DNA of 64,000 nt from Paraglaciecola sp. 20A4 (GCF_011378905.1 NZ_WTPY01000017.1:1-64000), one strand, 5' to 3'; shown: positions 44,555 through 55,550, numbered from the stretch's first letter. The notes: generated by a model not told the origin, from the letters alone. Numbers and translations are program-made.

Positions 44555-47227
44555 ATGGCTGATATGATGCATCCGGATGTGGATCCACAAGAAACGCAAG
44601 AATGGTTAGATGCCCTTGACGCAGTATTAGAAGAGGAAGGCATTGACCGTGCGCACTATTTGCTAGAAAGCTTAATAGACAAAGCCCGTCGCAATGGTGC
44701 CTACCTGCCCTATGATGCGACCACAGCATATATCAATACGATCCCAGCTGGCCAAGAGCCAACTATGCCTGGTGATCAAACCCTCGAAGCTAATATCCGC
44801 AGAGCCATCCGCTGGAACGCGATGATGATGGTGCTTCGTGGCTCTAAGAAAGATTTAGAGCTAGGTGGCCATATTTCAAGTTTTGCCTCATCAGCCATGC
44901 TTTACGATGTGGGCTTTAACCACTTTTTCCGTGCACCCAATGATAAAGACGGCGGCGACTTTTTGTTCGTTCAAGGCCACGTATCACCGGGTATTTACTC
45001 ACGCGCCTTCATTGAAGGTCGTTTGAGCGAAGAGCAGCTTGATGGTTTCCGTCAAGAAGTGAACGGCAAAGGTATTTCGTCTTACCCGCACCCTAAACTT
45101 ATGCCTGATTTTTGGCAGTTCCCTACGGTATCAATGGGTCTTGGTCCGATGCAGGCTATTTACCTTGCTCGATTCCTTAAGTATCTCACAAGCCGTGGTT
45201 TGAAAGACTGTTCAGATCAGCGCGTGTGGTGCTTTATGGGTGACGGCGAAGTAGATGAGCCAGAAAGCTTAGGTGCTATTGGCCTTGCTTCACGTGAAGG
45301 ACTCGATAACTTAACGTTTGTTATTAACTGTAACCTACAACGTTTAGATGGACCGGTACGTGGTAACGGCAAAATTATTCAAGAGCTTGAAGGCACGTTC
45401 CGCGGCGCTGGTTGGGAAGTGTTGAAAGTTATTTGGGGTCGCTATTGGGATCCATTATTGGCCCGCGATTCATCAGGTAAGTTACTTGACGTTATGAACG
45501 AAACCGTTGATGGCGAGTATCAGAATTACAAAGCTAAAGGTGGCGCTTACACCCGTGAGAACTTCTTTGGTAAGTACCCTGAACTAAAAGAAATGGTGTC
45601 GAATATGTCTGATGATGATATTTGGCGCTTGAACCGTGGCGGACATGATCCCGTTAAAGTTTATGCTGCGTATAAACGCGCAACTGAAACGAAAGGTCGT
45701 CCTCAGGTTATCCTAGCTAAAACCGTTAAAGGTTACGGTATGGGTGCTGCAGGCGAAGGTAAAAACATCGCGCATAACGTTAAGAAAATGGATATCGAAT
45801 CAGTACGTCACTATCGCGACCGTTTCAATATCCCTGTTGCTGACGAAGATATTGCTAGCCTGCCTTACTTCAAGTTCGCTGAAGACAGCGATGAAATGAA
45901 ATACTTACGCTCTCGTCGTGAATCATTACATGGTTATATGCCTGTTCGTTTAGCGAAAAGCACAGAAGATCTACCGGCACCGCCGCTTAAAGCTTTTGAA
46001 GCGATTACAAAAGGTTCTGGTGATCGTGAAATATCGACCACTATGGCATTTGTACGGGTATTAACCGTAATGTTAAAGGACAAAAAAGTTGGCTCACGCG
46101 TGGTGCCAATCATTCCTGATGAAGCGCGTACCTTCGGTATGGAAGGTTTGTTCCGTCAAGTAGGTATTTACTCTAATGGCGGTCAAAAGTACGTTCCACA
46201 AGATAAAGACCAAGTGGCTTACTATCGTGAAGATGAAAAAGGCCAAGTACTGCAAGAAGGTATCAACGAGTTAGGTGCAATGGCATCTTTTGTTGCTGCT
46301 GGTACGTCTTACTCAACGAACGATTTACCGATGATCCCGGTTTACATTTACTACTCAATGTTTGGTTTCCAACGCGTTGGCGACATGGCTTGGGCTGCAG
46401 GCGATAGCCAAACCCGCGGATTCTTAGTAGGCGGCACCGCCGGTCGAACAACGCTTAATGGCGAAGGTTTGCAACATCAAGATGGGCACAGTCACATCCA
46501 AGCGGCTTTAATCCCGAACTGTGTGTCTTACGACCCTACGTATGGTTATGAAATTGCAGTTATCGTACAAGACGGCATGCGTCGTATGTTCGAAGAGCAA
46601 GAAAATGTCTTCTATTACCTGACCGTTATGAACGAAAACTACGTTCAACCTGCCATGCCAGAGAACGTTACTGAAGGTATCGTAAAAGGTATTTACAAGC
46701 TTGAACATCAAGGTAATGCAAACAACAAGAAGAAAGTTAAGCTTCTTGGTTCTGGCACCATACTTGAGCAAGTGCGCAAAGCAGCAAAAATTTTGCATGA
46801 TAAATATTCTGTCGCTTCAGAAGTGTATAGCGTCACCTCGTTTAATGAACTGGCCCGTGACGGTGTTGATTGTGAGCATTTTAACTTACTCAACCCTGAA
46901 AAAGACCAACGCGTTCCTTACATCACAACCGTATTGAATAACGGTTTTGACGGCCCAACAATTGCCGCTACGGATTACATCAAGAGCTATGTAGATCAAG
47001 TTCGTGCTTTTGTTCCTGGTCAATATAAAGTGTTAGGCACTGATGGTTTTGGCCGCTCTGATAGCCGCGATAATTTGCGTCACCATTTCGAAGTAGATGC
47101 GAAATTTGTCGTTATTGCAGCGCTTCGTGAGTTGGTGACCGCTGGCGATATCGACAAAAAAGTGTTGCTAGACGCCATTGCAGAGTTTGGCATTGACCAA
47201 AACAAAATTAACCCGCTTTACGCGTAA
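44555..47227 (+). CDS. aceE: Pyruvate dehydrogenase E1 component
   Basis: 890 residues (E. coli 887), homodimeric type. ThDP/Mg site FMGDGEVDEPESLGAIGLA; N-terminal DVDPQETQEWLDALDAVLEE, the region that docks to E2; conserved VQGHVSPGIYSRAFIEGRL and LQHQDGHSHIQAALIPNC. Decarboxylates pyruvate and transfers the acetyl group to lipoyl-E2. GGAGAG precedes the ATG. Operon pdhR-aceE-aceF-lpdA. Confidence 0.97.
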   Translation: MADMMHPDVDPQETQEWLDALDAVLEEEGIDRAHYLLESLIDKARRNGAYLPYDATTAYINTIPAGQEPTMPGDQTLEANIRRAIRWNAMMMVLRGSKKDLELGGHISSFASSAMLYDVGFNHFFRAPNDKDGGDFLFVQGHVSPGIYSRAFIEGRLSEEQLDGFRQEVNGKGISSYPHPKLMPDFWQFPTVSMGLGPMQAIYLARFLKYLTSRGLKDCSDQRVWCFMGDGEVDEPESLGAIGLASREGLDNLTFVINCNLQRLDGPVRGNGKIIQELEGTFRGAGWEVLKVIWGRYWDPLLARDSSGKLLDVMNETVDGEYQNYKAKGGAYTRENFFGKYPELKEMVSNMSDDDIWRLNRGGHDPVKVYAAYKRATETKGRPQVILAKTVKGYGMGAAGEGKNIAHNVKKMDIESVRHYRDRFNIPVADEDIASLPYFKFAEDSDEMKYLRSRRESLHGYMPVRLAKSTEDLPAPPLKAFEAITKGSGDREISTTMAFVRVLTVMLKDKKVGSRVVPIIPDEARTFGMEGLFRQVGIYSNGGQKYVPQDKDQVAYYREDEKGQVLQEGINELGAMASFVAAGTSYSTNDLPMIPVYIYYSMFGFQRVGDMAWAAGDSQTRGFLVGGTAGRTTLNGEGLQHQDGHSHIQAALIPNCVSYDPTYGYEIAVIVQDGMRRMFEEQENVFYYLTVMNENYVQPAMPENVTEGIVKGIYKLEHQGNANNKKKVKLLGSGTILEQVRKAAKILHDKYSVASEVYSVTSFNELARDGVDCEHFNLLNPEKDQRVPYITTVLNNGFDGPTIAATDYIKSYVDQVRAFVPGQYKVLGTDGFGRSDSRDNLRHHFEVDAKFVVIAALRELVTAGDIDKKVLLDAIAEFGIDQNKINPLYA

Positions 47228-47248
47228 CCATTAGAGGATTTAATCAAA

Positions 47249-49267
47249 ATGTCAGATATAAAAGATGTATTGGTACCCGATGTTGGTGGCGATGAAGTAG
47301 AAGTCATTGAAGTACTTGTCGCCGTTGGCGACGACGTAGAGGCTGAAACATCACTGATTACAGTAGAAAGCGACAAAGCGAGCATGGATATTCCTGCTCC
47401 TTTCGCTGGAAAAATCAGTGAAATTTCTGTCAACGTAGGCGATAAAATCAGCCAAGACCAGCTCATTATGAAGTTGTCCAGTGGTGCCAGTGCGCCGCAA
47501 GAAGACAAAACACCAGCACCTGCGCCAGCTCAGGAAGAGCAAGCACCCGCGGCGTCAAAGGCTGAGCAAGAAGCGCCTCAAGGGGCAGCGGAGACTCAAG
47601 AGGCAGCTGAGGCTCAAGTCATTGAGGTAACGGTACCTGATATCGGTGGAGACACTGATGTTGAAATCATTGAAATACTGGTTGCAGTAGGTGACAGCAT
47701 TGATGAAGAAACTGGCTTAATTACCCTGGAAACTGATAAAGCGACCATGGACGTGCCCGCTCCTAAAGCGGGTATCGTTAAAGAAATTAAAGTCAAAACA
47801 GGGGATAAAGTATCTGAAGGCTCTTTGGTATTGTTGTTAGAAGTAGCAGGAAGTGCCCCGGCGAAAGCTGACGCTGCACCTCAAGCACAATCGGCTCCAA
47901 CTCAACAAAGTCAGCCTGAAAGTGCTCCTGCTGTGGAAGAAGAGCAAGCCTCTAGTGAGCCTGAAATAATTGAAGTAAAGGTTCCTGATATTGGTGGAGA
48001 CACTGATGTTGACGTCATCGAGGTTTTAGTTGCCGTTGGCGATAAAATCGACGAAGAAACTGGTTTAATTACCCTAGAAACTGATAAAGCGACCATGGAC
48101 GTACCTGCGCCTAAAGCGGGTGTGGTAAAAGAGCTGAAAATCAATGTCGGTGACAAGGTATCGGAAGGTTCAGTTGTATTATTGTTGGAAGTAGCAGGTA
48201 GTGCACCAAAGGCAGCCCCTAAAGCAGCACCAAAGGCTCCTGAACCCCAAGCTGCTCAAACCGCTGCTCCGGCAAAAAACACTCCTAGATCTGCTCCCGT
48301 TCCCCATCATCCTTCGGCGGGTGAGCGCAGTAAAGCAGGTAAAGTACATGCATCACCTTCAGTGCGCCGTGTGGCGCGGGAATTTGGCGTAGACTTATCT
48401 CAGGTTAAGGGGACAGGTCCAAAAAATCGCGTATTGAAAGAAGACATACAATCATACGTTAAGTACGAGTTGTCTCGTCCTAAAATGACCGCAGGCTCTT
48501 CTGTCAGTACTGGCGGCGGTGGCTTACAAGTACTTGCGCCGCCTAAGGTTGATTTCAGTAAATTCGGCGAAATAGAAGAAATTCCATTAACCCGTATCCA
48601 GAAAATTTCTGGTCCAAACTTGCATCGTAACTGGGTAACTATCCCGCACGTTACACAGTTTGAAGAAGCTGATATCACAGATTTAGAAGCCTTCCGTAAG
48701 CAACAAAATGTTGTCGCTGAAAAGAAAAAGCTTGGCTTTAAAATAACACCATTGGTGTTCATGATGAAAGCCGTTGCCGATGCGCTTCAAGCTTACCCTG
48801 TATTTAATTCTTCATTATCTGCCTCTGGCGAAAGCTTGATCCAGAAGAAGTATTTCCACGTGGGTATTGCCGTTGAAACGCCAAATGGTCTTGTAGTACC
48901 GGTAGTCCGTGATGTCGATAAAAAAGGCATATACGCGTTATCAAAAGAGTTAATGGAAATAAGCATTAAAGCCCGAGACGGCAAACTGAAATCCACTGAC
49001 ATGCAAGGCAGCTGTTTTACCATATCTAGCTTAGGCGGAATTGGTGGAACTGCGTTTACACCTATTGTAAATGCTCCGGATGTCGCCATATTAGGTGTGT
49101 CTAAGAGTGAAATGAAGCCGAAATGGAACGGTAAAGACTTTGAGCCAAGGCTAATGTTGCCTTTATCGCTGTCTTACGATCACCGAGTCATTGATGGTGC
49201 AGTTGCCGCACGCTTTGCTGTGCACTTAAGTAAAGTCTTGGGTGATTTACGCGAAATGTTACTGTAA
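47249..49267 (+). CDS. aceF: Pyruvate dehydrogenase E2, three lipoyl domains
   Basis: 672 residues. Three lipoyl domains at about 1-76, 124-200 and 239-313, each with its lipoylated lysine (ESDKAS in the first, ETDKAT in the second and third). Ala/Pro/Gln-rich linkers join them. The peripheral-subunit-binding domain is at about 367-402 ([20 protein letters not shown]). The catalytic acyltransferase core runs from about 440 and ends with [15 protein letters not shown]. Domains two and three are almost identical over their cores, also in DNA, while the first is diverged. The domain count equals E. coli AceF. Confidence 0.97.
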   Translation: MSDIKDVLVPDVGGDEVEVIEVLVAVGDDVEAETSLITVESDKASMDIPAPFAGKISEISVNVGDKISQDQLIMKLSSGASAPQEDKTPAPAPAQEEQAPAASKAEQEAPQGAAETQEAAEAQVIEVTVPDIGGDTDVEIIEILVAVGDSIDEETGLITLETDKATMDVPAPKAGIVKEIKVKTGDKVSEGSLVLLLEVAGSAPAKADAAPQAQSAPTQQSQPESAPAVEEEQASSEPEIIEVKVPDIGGDTDVDVIEVLVAVGDKIDEETGLITLETDKATMDVPAPKAGVVKELKINVGDKVSEGSVVLLLEVAGSAPKAAPKAAPKAPEPQAAQTAAPAKNTPRSAPVPHHPSAGERSKAGKVHASPSVRRVAREFGVDLSQVKGTGPKNRVLKEDIQSYVKYELSRPKMTAGSSVSTGGGGLQVLAPPKVDFSKFGEIEEIPLTRIQKISGPNLHRNWVTIPHVTQFEEADITDLEAFRKQQNVVAEKKKLGFKITPLVFMMKAVADALQAYPVFNSSLSASGESLIQKKYFHVGIAVETPNGLVVPVVRDVDKKGIYALSKELMEISIKARDGKLKSTDMQGSCFTISSLGGIGGTAFTPIVNAPDVAILGVSKSEMKPKWNGKDFEPRLMLPLSLSYDHRVIDGAVAARFAVHLSKVLGDLREMLL

Positions 49268-49379
49268 CGAATAGCGAGGCGATAATGTGCAAAAAGTTAT
49301 CGCCTTTTCTTTGCTAACCAGTCGTCGGCTAGGTAGAATTTCGTCGAGTCTGGAAGAAAATCAATAGATTGAGGTCAAA

Positions 49380-50804
49380 ATGAGCGAAATAAAAACTCAG
49401 TTGGTAGTGCTTGGTGCGGGCCCCGGTGGTTATTCCGCAGCTTTCCGTGCAGCCGACTTAGGTATCGAAACTGTAATTGTTGACGTAAACAGCAAACTGG
49501 GTGGTGTATGCTTGAACGTAGGTTGTATCCCCTCTAAAGCATTGCTTCACGTCGCGAAAGTCATAGAAGAAGCCAAAGCATTATCTGCTCATGGCGTAGA
49601 TTTTGGTGAACCAAAATTTGATCTAGACAAAATTCGTGGTTGGAAAGACAGTGTCGTTGACAAACTAACCGGCGGTCTTGCTGGTATGTCTAAAATGCGT
49701 AAAGTAAAGCATGTTCAAGGCTACGGAAAATTCACTGGTGCCAATACGCTTGAAGTTGTTGGCGACGATGGCAAAACAACCATTTCTTTTGATAATGCAA
49801 TTATCGCGGCCGGCTCTGAGCCTGTTAGTTTGCCTTTTATCCCACAAGATGATCCTCGTGTAATTGACTCAACTGGCGCACTGGAGATGGCTGACATCCC
49901 TGGAAAAATGCTCGTATTGGGTGGCGGTATCATCGGTCTTGAAATGGGCACGGTATACAGCGCGCTAGGGTCAAAAATCGATGTGGTAGAGTTCTTGGAC
50001 CAATTGGTTCCAGCTGCTGATAAAGACATCGTCAAAATTTATCAAAAAACCGTTAAAGATAAATTCAATATCATGCTTGAAACCAAGGTAACCGCGGTTG
50101 AAGCAAAAGAAGACGGTTTATACGTAACGTTTGAAGGCAAACAAGCGCCAGCAGAACCCGTTAAATACGACAAAGTATTAGTCGCTGTTGGTCGTCGCCC
50201 TAACGGTAAGTTAGTTGACGCTGACAAAGCAGGCGTAACGGTAGATGAGCGCGGCTTTATCAATGTTGATAAGCAAATGCGTACCAACGTTAGCAGTATT
50301 TTTGCGATCGGTGATTTAGTAGGCCAGCCTATGCTAGCCCATAAAGCTGTTCATGAAGGCCATGTAGCTGCCGAAGTTATCTCTGGTATGAAGCATTACT
50401 TCGACCCTAAATGTATACCGTCAGTTGCTTATACCGAACCAGAAATGGCATGGGTTGGATTAACTGAAAAAGAAGCAAAAGAACAAGGTGTTAGCTATGA
50501 AACAGCTAGTTTCCCTTGGGCGGCTTCTGGTCGTGCAATTGCCTCTGCTGCCACTAACGGTATGACTAAGCTTATTTTCGATAAAGACACACATCGCATT
50601 ATCGGTGGTGCCATTGTTGGAACGAATGCGGGTGAAATGTTGGGTGAAATCGGTCTTGCGATCGAAATGGGTGCTGATGCAGAAGACATCGCATTAACCA
50701 TCCATGCACATCCTACATTGAATGAGTCTATTGGTTTAGCCGCTGAAATGTATGAAGGTAGCATTACAGATTTACCTAATCCAAAAGCGAAGAAGAAGAA
50801 ATAA
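49380..50804 (+). CDS. lpdA: Dihydrolipoamide dehydrogenase (E3)
   Basis: 474 residues. FAD-binding VVLGAGPGGYSAAFRAADLG, redox-active disulfide GGVCLNVGCIPSK (Cys44, Cys49), NAD-binding LVLGGGIIGLEMGTVYSALG and C-terminal catalytic His-Glu in TIHAHPTLNE. It reoxidises lipoyl groups for the pyruvate, and probably 2-oxoglutarate, dehydrogenase complexes. 112 bases after aceF, within the operon. Confidence 0.97.
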   Translation: MSEIKTQLVVLGAGPGGYSAAFRAADLGIETVIVDVNSKLGGVCLNVGCIPSKALLHVAKVIEEAKALSAHGVDFGEPKFDLDKIRGWKDSVVDKLTGGLAGMSKMRKVKHVQGYGKFTGANTLEVVGDDGKTTISFDNAIIAAGSEPVSLPFIPQDDPRVIDSTGALEMADIPGKMLVLGGGIIGLEMGTVYSALGSKIDVVEFLDQLVPAADKDIVKIYQKTVKDKFNIMLETKVTAVEAKEDGLYVTFEGKQAPAEPVKYDKVLVAVGRRPNGKLVDADKAGVTVDERGFINVDKQMRTNVSSIFAIGDLVGQPMLAHKAVHEGHVAAEVISGMKHYFDPKCIPSVAYTEPEMAWVGLTEKEAKEQGVSYETASFPWAASGRAIASAATNGMTKLIFDKDTHRIIGGAIVGTNAGEMLGEIGLAIEMGADAEDIALTIHAHPTLNESIGLAAEMYEGSITDLPNPKAKKKK

Positions 50805-50836
50805 ATACAGCCGAGGAACTGCCAAGTTCCGTCGTC

Positions 50837-50862
50837 AAAAGGGCCTTCGAAGGCCCTTTTTT
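50837..50862 (+). terminator. Rho-independent terminator of the pdh operon
   Basis: Stem AAAGGGCCTTC / GAAGGCCCTTT directly joined (very small loop), followed by TTTTTTATT, 33 bases after lpdA. Confidence 0.92.
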
Positions 50863-51098
50863 ATTGCCTTTGAACCTGAAGAAACATCTCTTTTATCGTA
50901 AGCTGCGTCGAAATAACGAGTTATTCAGCTAAACGACTTATGTTACAAATTTTCACACTTATTCATCCAAGGTTTTTGCACTCACCTCAAGTTGTCATTA
51001 GACTGCTGACTGCTAAAAACGACAGAAAAAAAGTGAGTATACCGCGCCCTAAAGGTACTTTAGGCACAAAGGGGTATCATCACATCACAAGGAAAAAT

Positions 51099-53180
51099 AT
51101 GAAAAAGCTATCTTTAGTAGCAATGAGCGTGTGCATTGCTTTGGGTCTTAGCGCATGCAGTCCTGCGCCAGAACAAAAATCAGAAAATAAGCAAGAGGCA
51201 ATGAAAGTTGTTGAGAAAAAAGCCCCTGTATTATCTGGTATTGATTTAACCGCGATCGATGAAAGTGTCCGCCCACAAGACGATTTATTTCGTCATGTAA
51301 ACGGTACTTGGTTAGAAAATACAGAGATCCCCGGCGATAAGTCGACCTACGGTGTATTCAATGTATTATACGATAACACGCAAGATAATCTGAAAGCGCT
51401 TATCCAAGAAGCTGCGGACACGGATGCCCAAAAAGGCTCTAACACGCAAAAATTAGGCGACATGTACAACAGCTATATGGATGTTGATCTCGCAAACAAA
51501 TTAGGCCTTTCTCCTTTGCAAGCCGAGCTTGATAGCATCAATAATATCAGTGATATGAAACAAGTATCAGCTAAGTTTGGTGAACTCTATACAAAAGGTA
51601 TTGGTGGTATATTTAATTTTTATGTCTCTCCGGACGCGAAAAATCCTGAAGTGGTGGGCATGTATTTAATCCAAGGTGGTTTAACATTACCTGATCGGGA
51701 TTATTACAGCAAAGACGATGATAAATTTGTGAAATTTCGCCAAGCTACACAAAAGTATATGGCCGACGTGCTTGCTACTGCTGGTGTTGAAAACCCTGAA
51801 GTCGCGGCTAGTGACTTAATGGATTTAGAAAAAGACATTGCCTCTAAACATATTTCGCGTGTTGAAAGTCGCGATGCAGAAAAGAACTATAACAAGCGCA
51901 GTACCGAAGAAGTCAAAAGCCTAATGGGTAGTAGCTTTGATTGGCAGGCGTATGCAGATGCGAGTGGCATTGGTAGTGTTGAGGAAATCATCGTTCGCAA
52001 TATGCCGTATTTTGAAGCCGTTGGTGAAATTTACGCGAATCATGACGTGCAAGTGTGGAAAAACTATCTTACTTACAATCTTGTTGACGCGTATGCATCG
52101 CAATTAAACGAAGAGCTGGTAAACCTGCATTTTGATTTTCATTCAAAAACATTAAATGGTATTCCAGAACAACAACCTCGCTGGAAACGCGCCGTTGCCG
52201 CTACCAGTAGTGTCTTAGGTGAAGTCCTAGGCCAACAATATGTCGAACGTCATTTTACGCCTGAAGCTAAAGCGAAAATGGATGAGTTAGTTAAAAATCT
52301 AACCAAAGCTTACGGTGAAAGCATTGATACATTAGATTGGATGTCGCCTGAAACCAAAAAAGCCGCTCGTGAAAAGCTCGCTAAGTTTACACCTAAAATT
52401 GGTTACCCTGATAAATGGCGCAGCTACGATGATTTGACAATTGATGCTGATGATTTGGTTGGTAATTACATTCGTTATTTTGAATTTGATCATGCAGTTG
52501 ACGTAGCTAAAATCGGCAAACCTGTTGATAAAGCAGATTGGGGCATGACGCCGCAAACTATCAACGCCTATTACAGCCCAGTGCGCAATGAAATCGTCTT
52601 CCCAGCAGGGATCCTACAATCACCTTTCTTTGACATGACTGCTGACGACGCCGTTAACTACGGTGCGATAGGTGCTGTTATAGGGCATGAAATTGGTCAC
52701 GGATTTGACGACCAAGGTTCTAAATATGATGGCGATGGCAATTTACGCAGTTGGTGGAGTGATGCGGATCGCAGTGCATTTGATGTTTTGGGCAAAAAAC
52801 TCGTTGCGCAATTTAATGCCTTTGAGCCCATCCCTGACCAACATGTGAATGGTGAACTTACCCTTGGCGAGAATATCGGCGATTTAGCAGGTGTAACCAT
52901 TGGGTATAAGGCTTATCACATGTCTCTTGGAAATGACGAAGGTAAAGTCATTGACGGCTTAACGGGCGACCAACGCTTCTTTATGGGTTATGCCCAAGTA
53001 TGGCGTAGCAAAATGCGTGAAGATGCATTACGTGCTCGTTTGCTGAGCGACCCCCATTCACCTGGCGAGTACCGTGTAAATGGTATCGTAGGTAACGTAG
53101 ACGCCTTTTATAAAGCCTTTGATGTTAAAGAAGGCGATAAGATGTATCTGGCGCCAGAAGACCGCGTTAAAATTTGGTAA
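51099..53180 (+). CDS. M13-family zinc endopeptidase, lipoprotein (neprilysin/PepO type)
   Basis: Start at the ATG at 51099 (AAGGA upstream); the frame is open 53 codons earlier but without signals. 693 residues. The signal peptide ends in lipobox LSAC, so the protein is envelope-anchored. Zinc site HEIGH in AVIGHEIGHGFDDQGSKYDG at about 529-533, third ligand Glu in LGENIGDLAGV near 590, and the substrate-binding NAYYSPVRNEIVFPAGILQ upstream. It cuts oligopeptides. A linker rich in Lys/Gln follows the lipid-modified cysteine. Monocistronic. Confidence 0.93.
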   Translation: MKKLSLVAMSVCIALGLSACSPAPEQKSENKQEAMKVVEKKAPVLSGIDLTAIDESVRPQDDLFRHVNGTWLENTEIPGDKSTYGVFNVLYDNTQDNLKALIQEAADTDAQKGSNTQKLGDMYNSYMDVDLANKLGLSPLQAELDSINNISDMKQVSAKFGELYTKGIGGIFNFYVSPDAKNPEVVGMYLIQGGLTLPDRDYYSKDDDKFVKFRQATQKYMADVLATAGVENPEVAASDLMDLEKDIASKHISRVESRDAEKNYNKRSTEEVKSLMGSSFDWQAYADASGIGSVEEIIVRNMPYFEAVGEIYANHDVQVWKNYLTYNLVDAYASQLNEELVNLHFDFHSKTLNGIPEQQPRWKRAVAATSSVLGEVLGQQYVERHFTPEAKAKMDELVKNLTKAYGESIDTLDWMSPETKKAAREKLAKFTPKIGYPDKWRSYDDLTIDADDLVGNYIRYFEFDHAVDVAKIGKPVDKADWGMTPQTINAYYSPVRNEIVFPAGILQSPFFDMTADDAVNYGAIGAVIGHEIGHGFDDQGSKYDGDGNLRSWWSDADRSAFDVLGKKLVAQFNAFEPIPDQHVNGELTLGENIGDLAGVTIGYKAYHMSLGNDEGKVIDGLTGDQRFFMGYAQVWRSKMREDALRARLLSDPHSPGEYRVNGIVGNVDAFYKAFDVKEGDKMYLAPEDRVKIW

Positions 53181-53204
53181 TATAAATTAAACAGCAATAT
53201 CACA

Positions 53205-53239
53205 GCCAACTCGGATATCACATCTGAGTTGGCTTTTTT
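53205..53239 (+). terminator. Terminator after the M13 peptidase gene
   Basis: An 8-bp stem (GCCAACTC / GAGTTGGC) with a 13-base loop, followed by six T. Confidence 0.88.
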
Positions 53240-53346
53240 ATGCATGGTTTTGTGCTAGGCGTTTGTGCTGGTAAGTTAATTTTAAAACTCCATCATTGTT
53301 AGCAGTACCATTTTACGTCAGCTCATCGTAAACTTTAATCAATCAA

Positions 53347-53613
53347 GTGATTGAGAACCCTGCATTGCAACAACTCGAAATATTCCACATAGACAGCCCA
53401 TGTATTGGTATATGCCAGTCGGGTCCTCGTGGATATTGTCTAGGATGTTACCGTTCTAGAGAGGAACGTTTGCACTGGATTAACTTAGACGATCACGTTA
53501 AGAGTAAAATTGTTAAAGCGTGTGTATTACGCAAAAAGCGCGCGTTTGCCCGCAAGCACAGCACAGAACCCGTTATATCTGAGGACCCAGTACAAGGCGA
53601 TCTGCTTGATTAG
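53347..53613 (+). CDS. DUF1289 small cysteine-rich protein
   Basis: 88 residues from a GTG at 53347. The four cysteines CIGICQSGPRGYCLGCYRSR (about 18-37), with the following EERLHW, are the DUF1289 signature, likely a small metal- or cluster-binding knuckle. The C-terminus is basic then acidic. No good ribosome site is visible, so the start is uncertain; MIENPALQQLEIFHIDSPC is nevertheless a typical N-terminus. The stop overlaps that of the convergent hydrolase by four bases. Confidence 0.82.
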   Translation: MIENPALQQLEIFHIDSPCIGICQSGPRGYCLGCYRSREERLHWINLDDHVKSKIVKACVLRKKRAFARKHSTEPVISEDPVQGDLLD

Positions 53614-54551
53614 CAGACTTCTTGCAGAGCCTCACGATTATTGTTTGCCGAGGATGCAACGAGAGCAATATCATCCACTATCTGTTGCCATAGTTCAGTC
53701 GGCAAGGTGTGTCCCATGCCAGCATATATTCGGAGTTTCGCACCTGCAATTGCACTCGCTGTTGCATGCCCATTACTGACTGGCAACATAGGATCTGCAT
53801 CACCGTGAATAACCAAAGTAGGCAGGGATAATGAATTTAATGCGGACGTTCTATCTTTGGCAGCTAATATTGCAGAAAATTGTCGCAATACACCTTCTGG
53901 ATTAAGCCCCCGGTCGTATGCTTTGTTAATCAATTTTGAGGTACGCAAAAAATCAAAGGTATAATAATCTCCGTGAAGCGTTCGCCAAAATTCAATGCCA
54001 CTAGCAATTCCTTTATCCCGTTTTTTAGGCATTGGTTTAAGCAATTTATAGACGACGTCCCTATTAGGCCTATGCAAATTCTTATTGCCTGTACTGGACA
54101 TAATTGACGTTAGACTCAGTACCTTTTGCGGATATTCAATCGCTAGAATTTGCGCAATCATGCCTCCCATAGACGCACCAACAATATGCGCTTTGGGCAC
54201 ATTTAAATGTTCCATTAAGCCAATAACGTCTTTTGCCATATCAACTAATGTGTAAGGGATAGGAACCTGCGCACCGAGTAAACCACTTGCAATAAGTTGC
54301 AATAAATTTGGCGTAAACTTATCGTCGATGTATGTGCTTTCCCCCACATCTCGATTATCGAAACGAATGACCCAAAAGCCCTGTTCTGCAAGCAATTGAC
54401 AAAACTCATCTTCCCAGAAAATGCGCTGAGCACCAAGTCCCATAATTAGCATCAAAGGTATATTCTGTTGGTTACCGAAGGTATCGAATGCAATCTGAAG
54501 TGGTGCTGCATTATTTTTGCAATTTAGTTCGATTAACTGGTTCTTAGCCAT
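53610..54551 (-). CDS. Alpha/beta hydrolase
   Basis: 313 residues, no signal peptide, cytoplasmic. IPLMLIMGLGAQRIFW (oxyanion loop region), nucleophile elbow GASMGG at 125-130 (Ser127), acid in VIHGDADPMLP and histidine in YAGMGHTLPTELW. The overall pattern resembles haloalkane-dehalogenase/esterase-like hydrolases annotated as putative lipases or aclacinomycin-methylesterase-like RdmC proteins. The substrate is unknown. Confidence 0.83.
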   Translation of the reverse strand: MAKNQLIELNCKNNAAPLQIAFDTFGNQQNIPLMLIMGLGAQRIFWEDEFCQLLAEQGFWVIRFDNRDVGESTYIDDKFTPNLLQLIASGLLGAQVPIPYTLVDMAKDVIGLMEHLNVPKAHIVGASMGGMIAQILAIEYPQKVLSLTSIMSSTGNKNLHRPNRDVVYKLLKPMPKKRDKGIASGIEFWRTLHGDYYTFDFLRTSKLINKAYDRGLNPEGVLRQFSAILAAKDRTSALNSLSLPTLVIHGDADPMLPVSNGHATASAIAGAKLRIYAGMGHTLPTELWQQIVDDIALVASSANNNREALQEVC

Positions 54552-54722
54552 AAAAATTGTAACCTAAAATAGTTTTTAGCCCACAGTATGCGCAAAAATA
54601 TGGCCATACCAAGATAGAATAACGTTTAGCACTGTTACCCTTTTGGCTATGCAAAGTGACTTTAGTTCCGCATACCTCGTTCAATGCTTATACTGAACCA
54701 ACAACAGTAAAGGGAATGTTAT

Positions 54723-55550
54723 ATGTTATCTGCCGAAGAATATGCTCTGCGCGCTACGCAATCTTTCACCCTACCGCAAACATGTGTTCAGATACGACGT
54801 CTACTTGATAATAATAAATCCGACTCAACTGACATAGCAAAGATAATATCGAACGATCCAGCTCTTAGCGCTAAGCTCCTTAAATTAGCCAACAGCGCTC
54901 TATTTCGCTTCGAGTACCAAATAGACGATATCGACAAAGCGATAACCGTTATAGGAGGAGAAGCCCTTTACAATTTAATGATGGCAGAAACTGCCAGTTC
55001 CGCATTTGAGCACTTCAGCAATGATGCGATCGATTTAAATCGTTTTTGGCTACAAAGTGTTTACGCAGCCTTAGTGGCGAAAAATCTGGCAAAAATGGCT
55101 CGTATTCGCACCAGTGGACGTTATTTTGTCATCGGTTTAATGCATAATATTGGTGAATTGCTTGTAGCAGCCGATACGCCAAATTTTGCGACACAATGTG
55201 CTGAATATAGTACCGACGTACCACCATGGAAGAGCCAAGAAAATATACTCGGCTTCTGTTATACCGATTGTACTTATGCGTTACTCAAGCAATGGAACTT
55301 GCCATCCAATTTATATCAATCATTGCCCAATGCCCACAGCGAAACGATTAACGGCACCCAAGCTGATGGATTGATGTTCATAGTATACCGAGCGGCATTA
55401 ACGTTGGTTGAACCGGAAAAGTTTAATCTCTCAAATTTAATTTCCCATTCGTTATTGCAAAAGATGAGGTTAACGGAACAAGATGTTGTCGACAGCATGA
55501 AATTTGCTCAAATAGAAGCTGCGACGCTGATAAGTGTACTGCGGTCTTAA
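54723..55550 (+). CDS. HDOD-domain signalling protein
   Basis: 275 residues. The HDOD domain covers about 15-210: TLPQTCVQIRRLLDNNKSDS, DIAKIISNDPALSAKLLKLA, NSALFRFEYQIDDIDKAITV and FVIGLMHNIGELLVA (the degenerate HD region, HN in place of HD). HDOD proteins are non-catalytic relatives of HD phosphohydrolases with roles in motility, c-di-GMP signalling and stress. There is no fused output domain. Monocistronic. Confidence 0.85.
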   Translation: MLSAEEYALRATQSFTLPQTCVQIRRLLDNNKSDSTDIAKIISNDPALSAKLLKLANSALFRFEYQIDDIDKAITVIGGEALYNLMMAETASSAFEHFSNDAIDLNRFWLQSVYAALVAKNLAKMARIRTSGRYFVIGLMHNIGELLVAADTPNFATQCAEYSTDVPPWKSQENILGFCYTDCTYALLKQWNLPSNLYQSLPNAHSETINGTQADGLMFIVYRAALTLVEPEKFNLSNLISHSLLQKMRLTEQDVVDSMKFAQIEAATLISVLRS

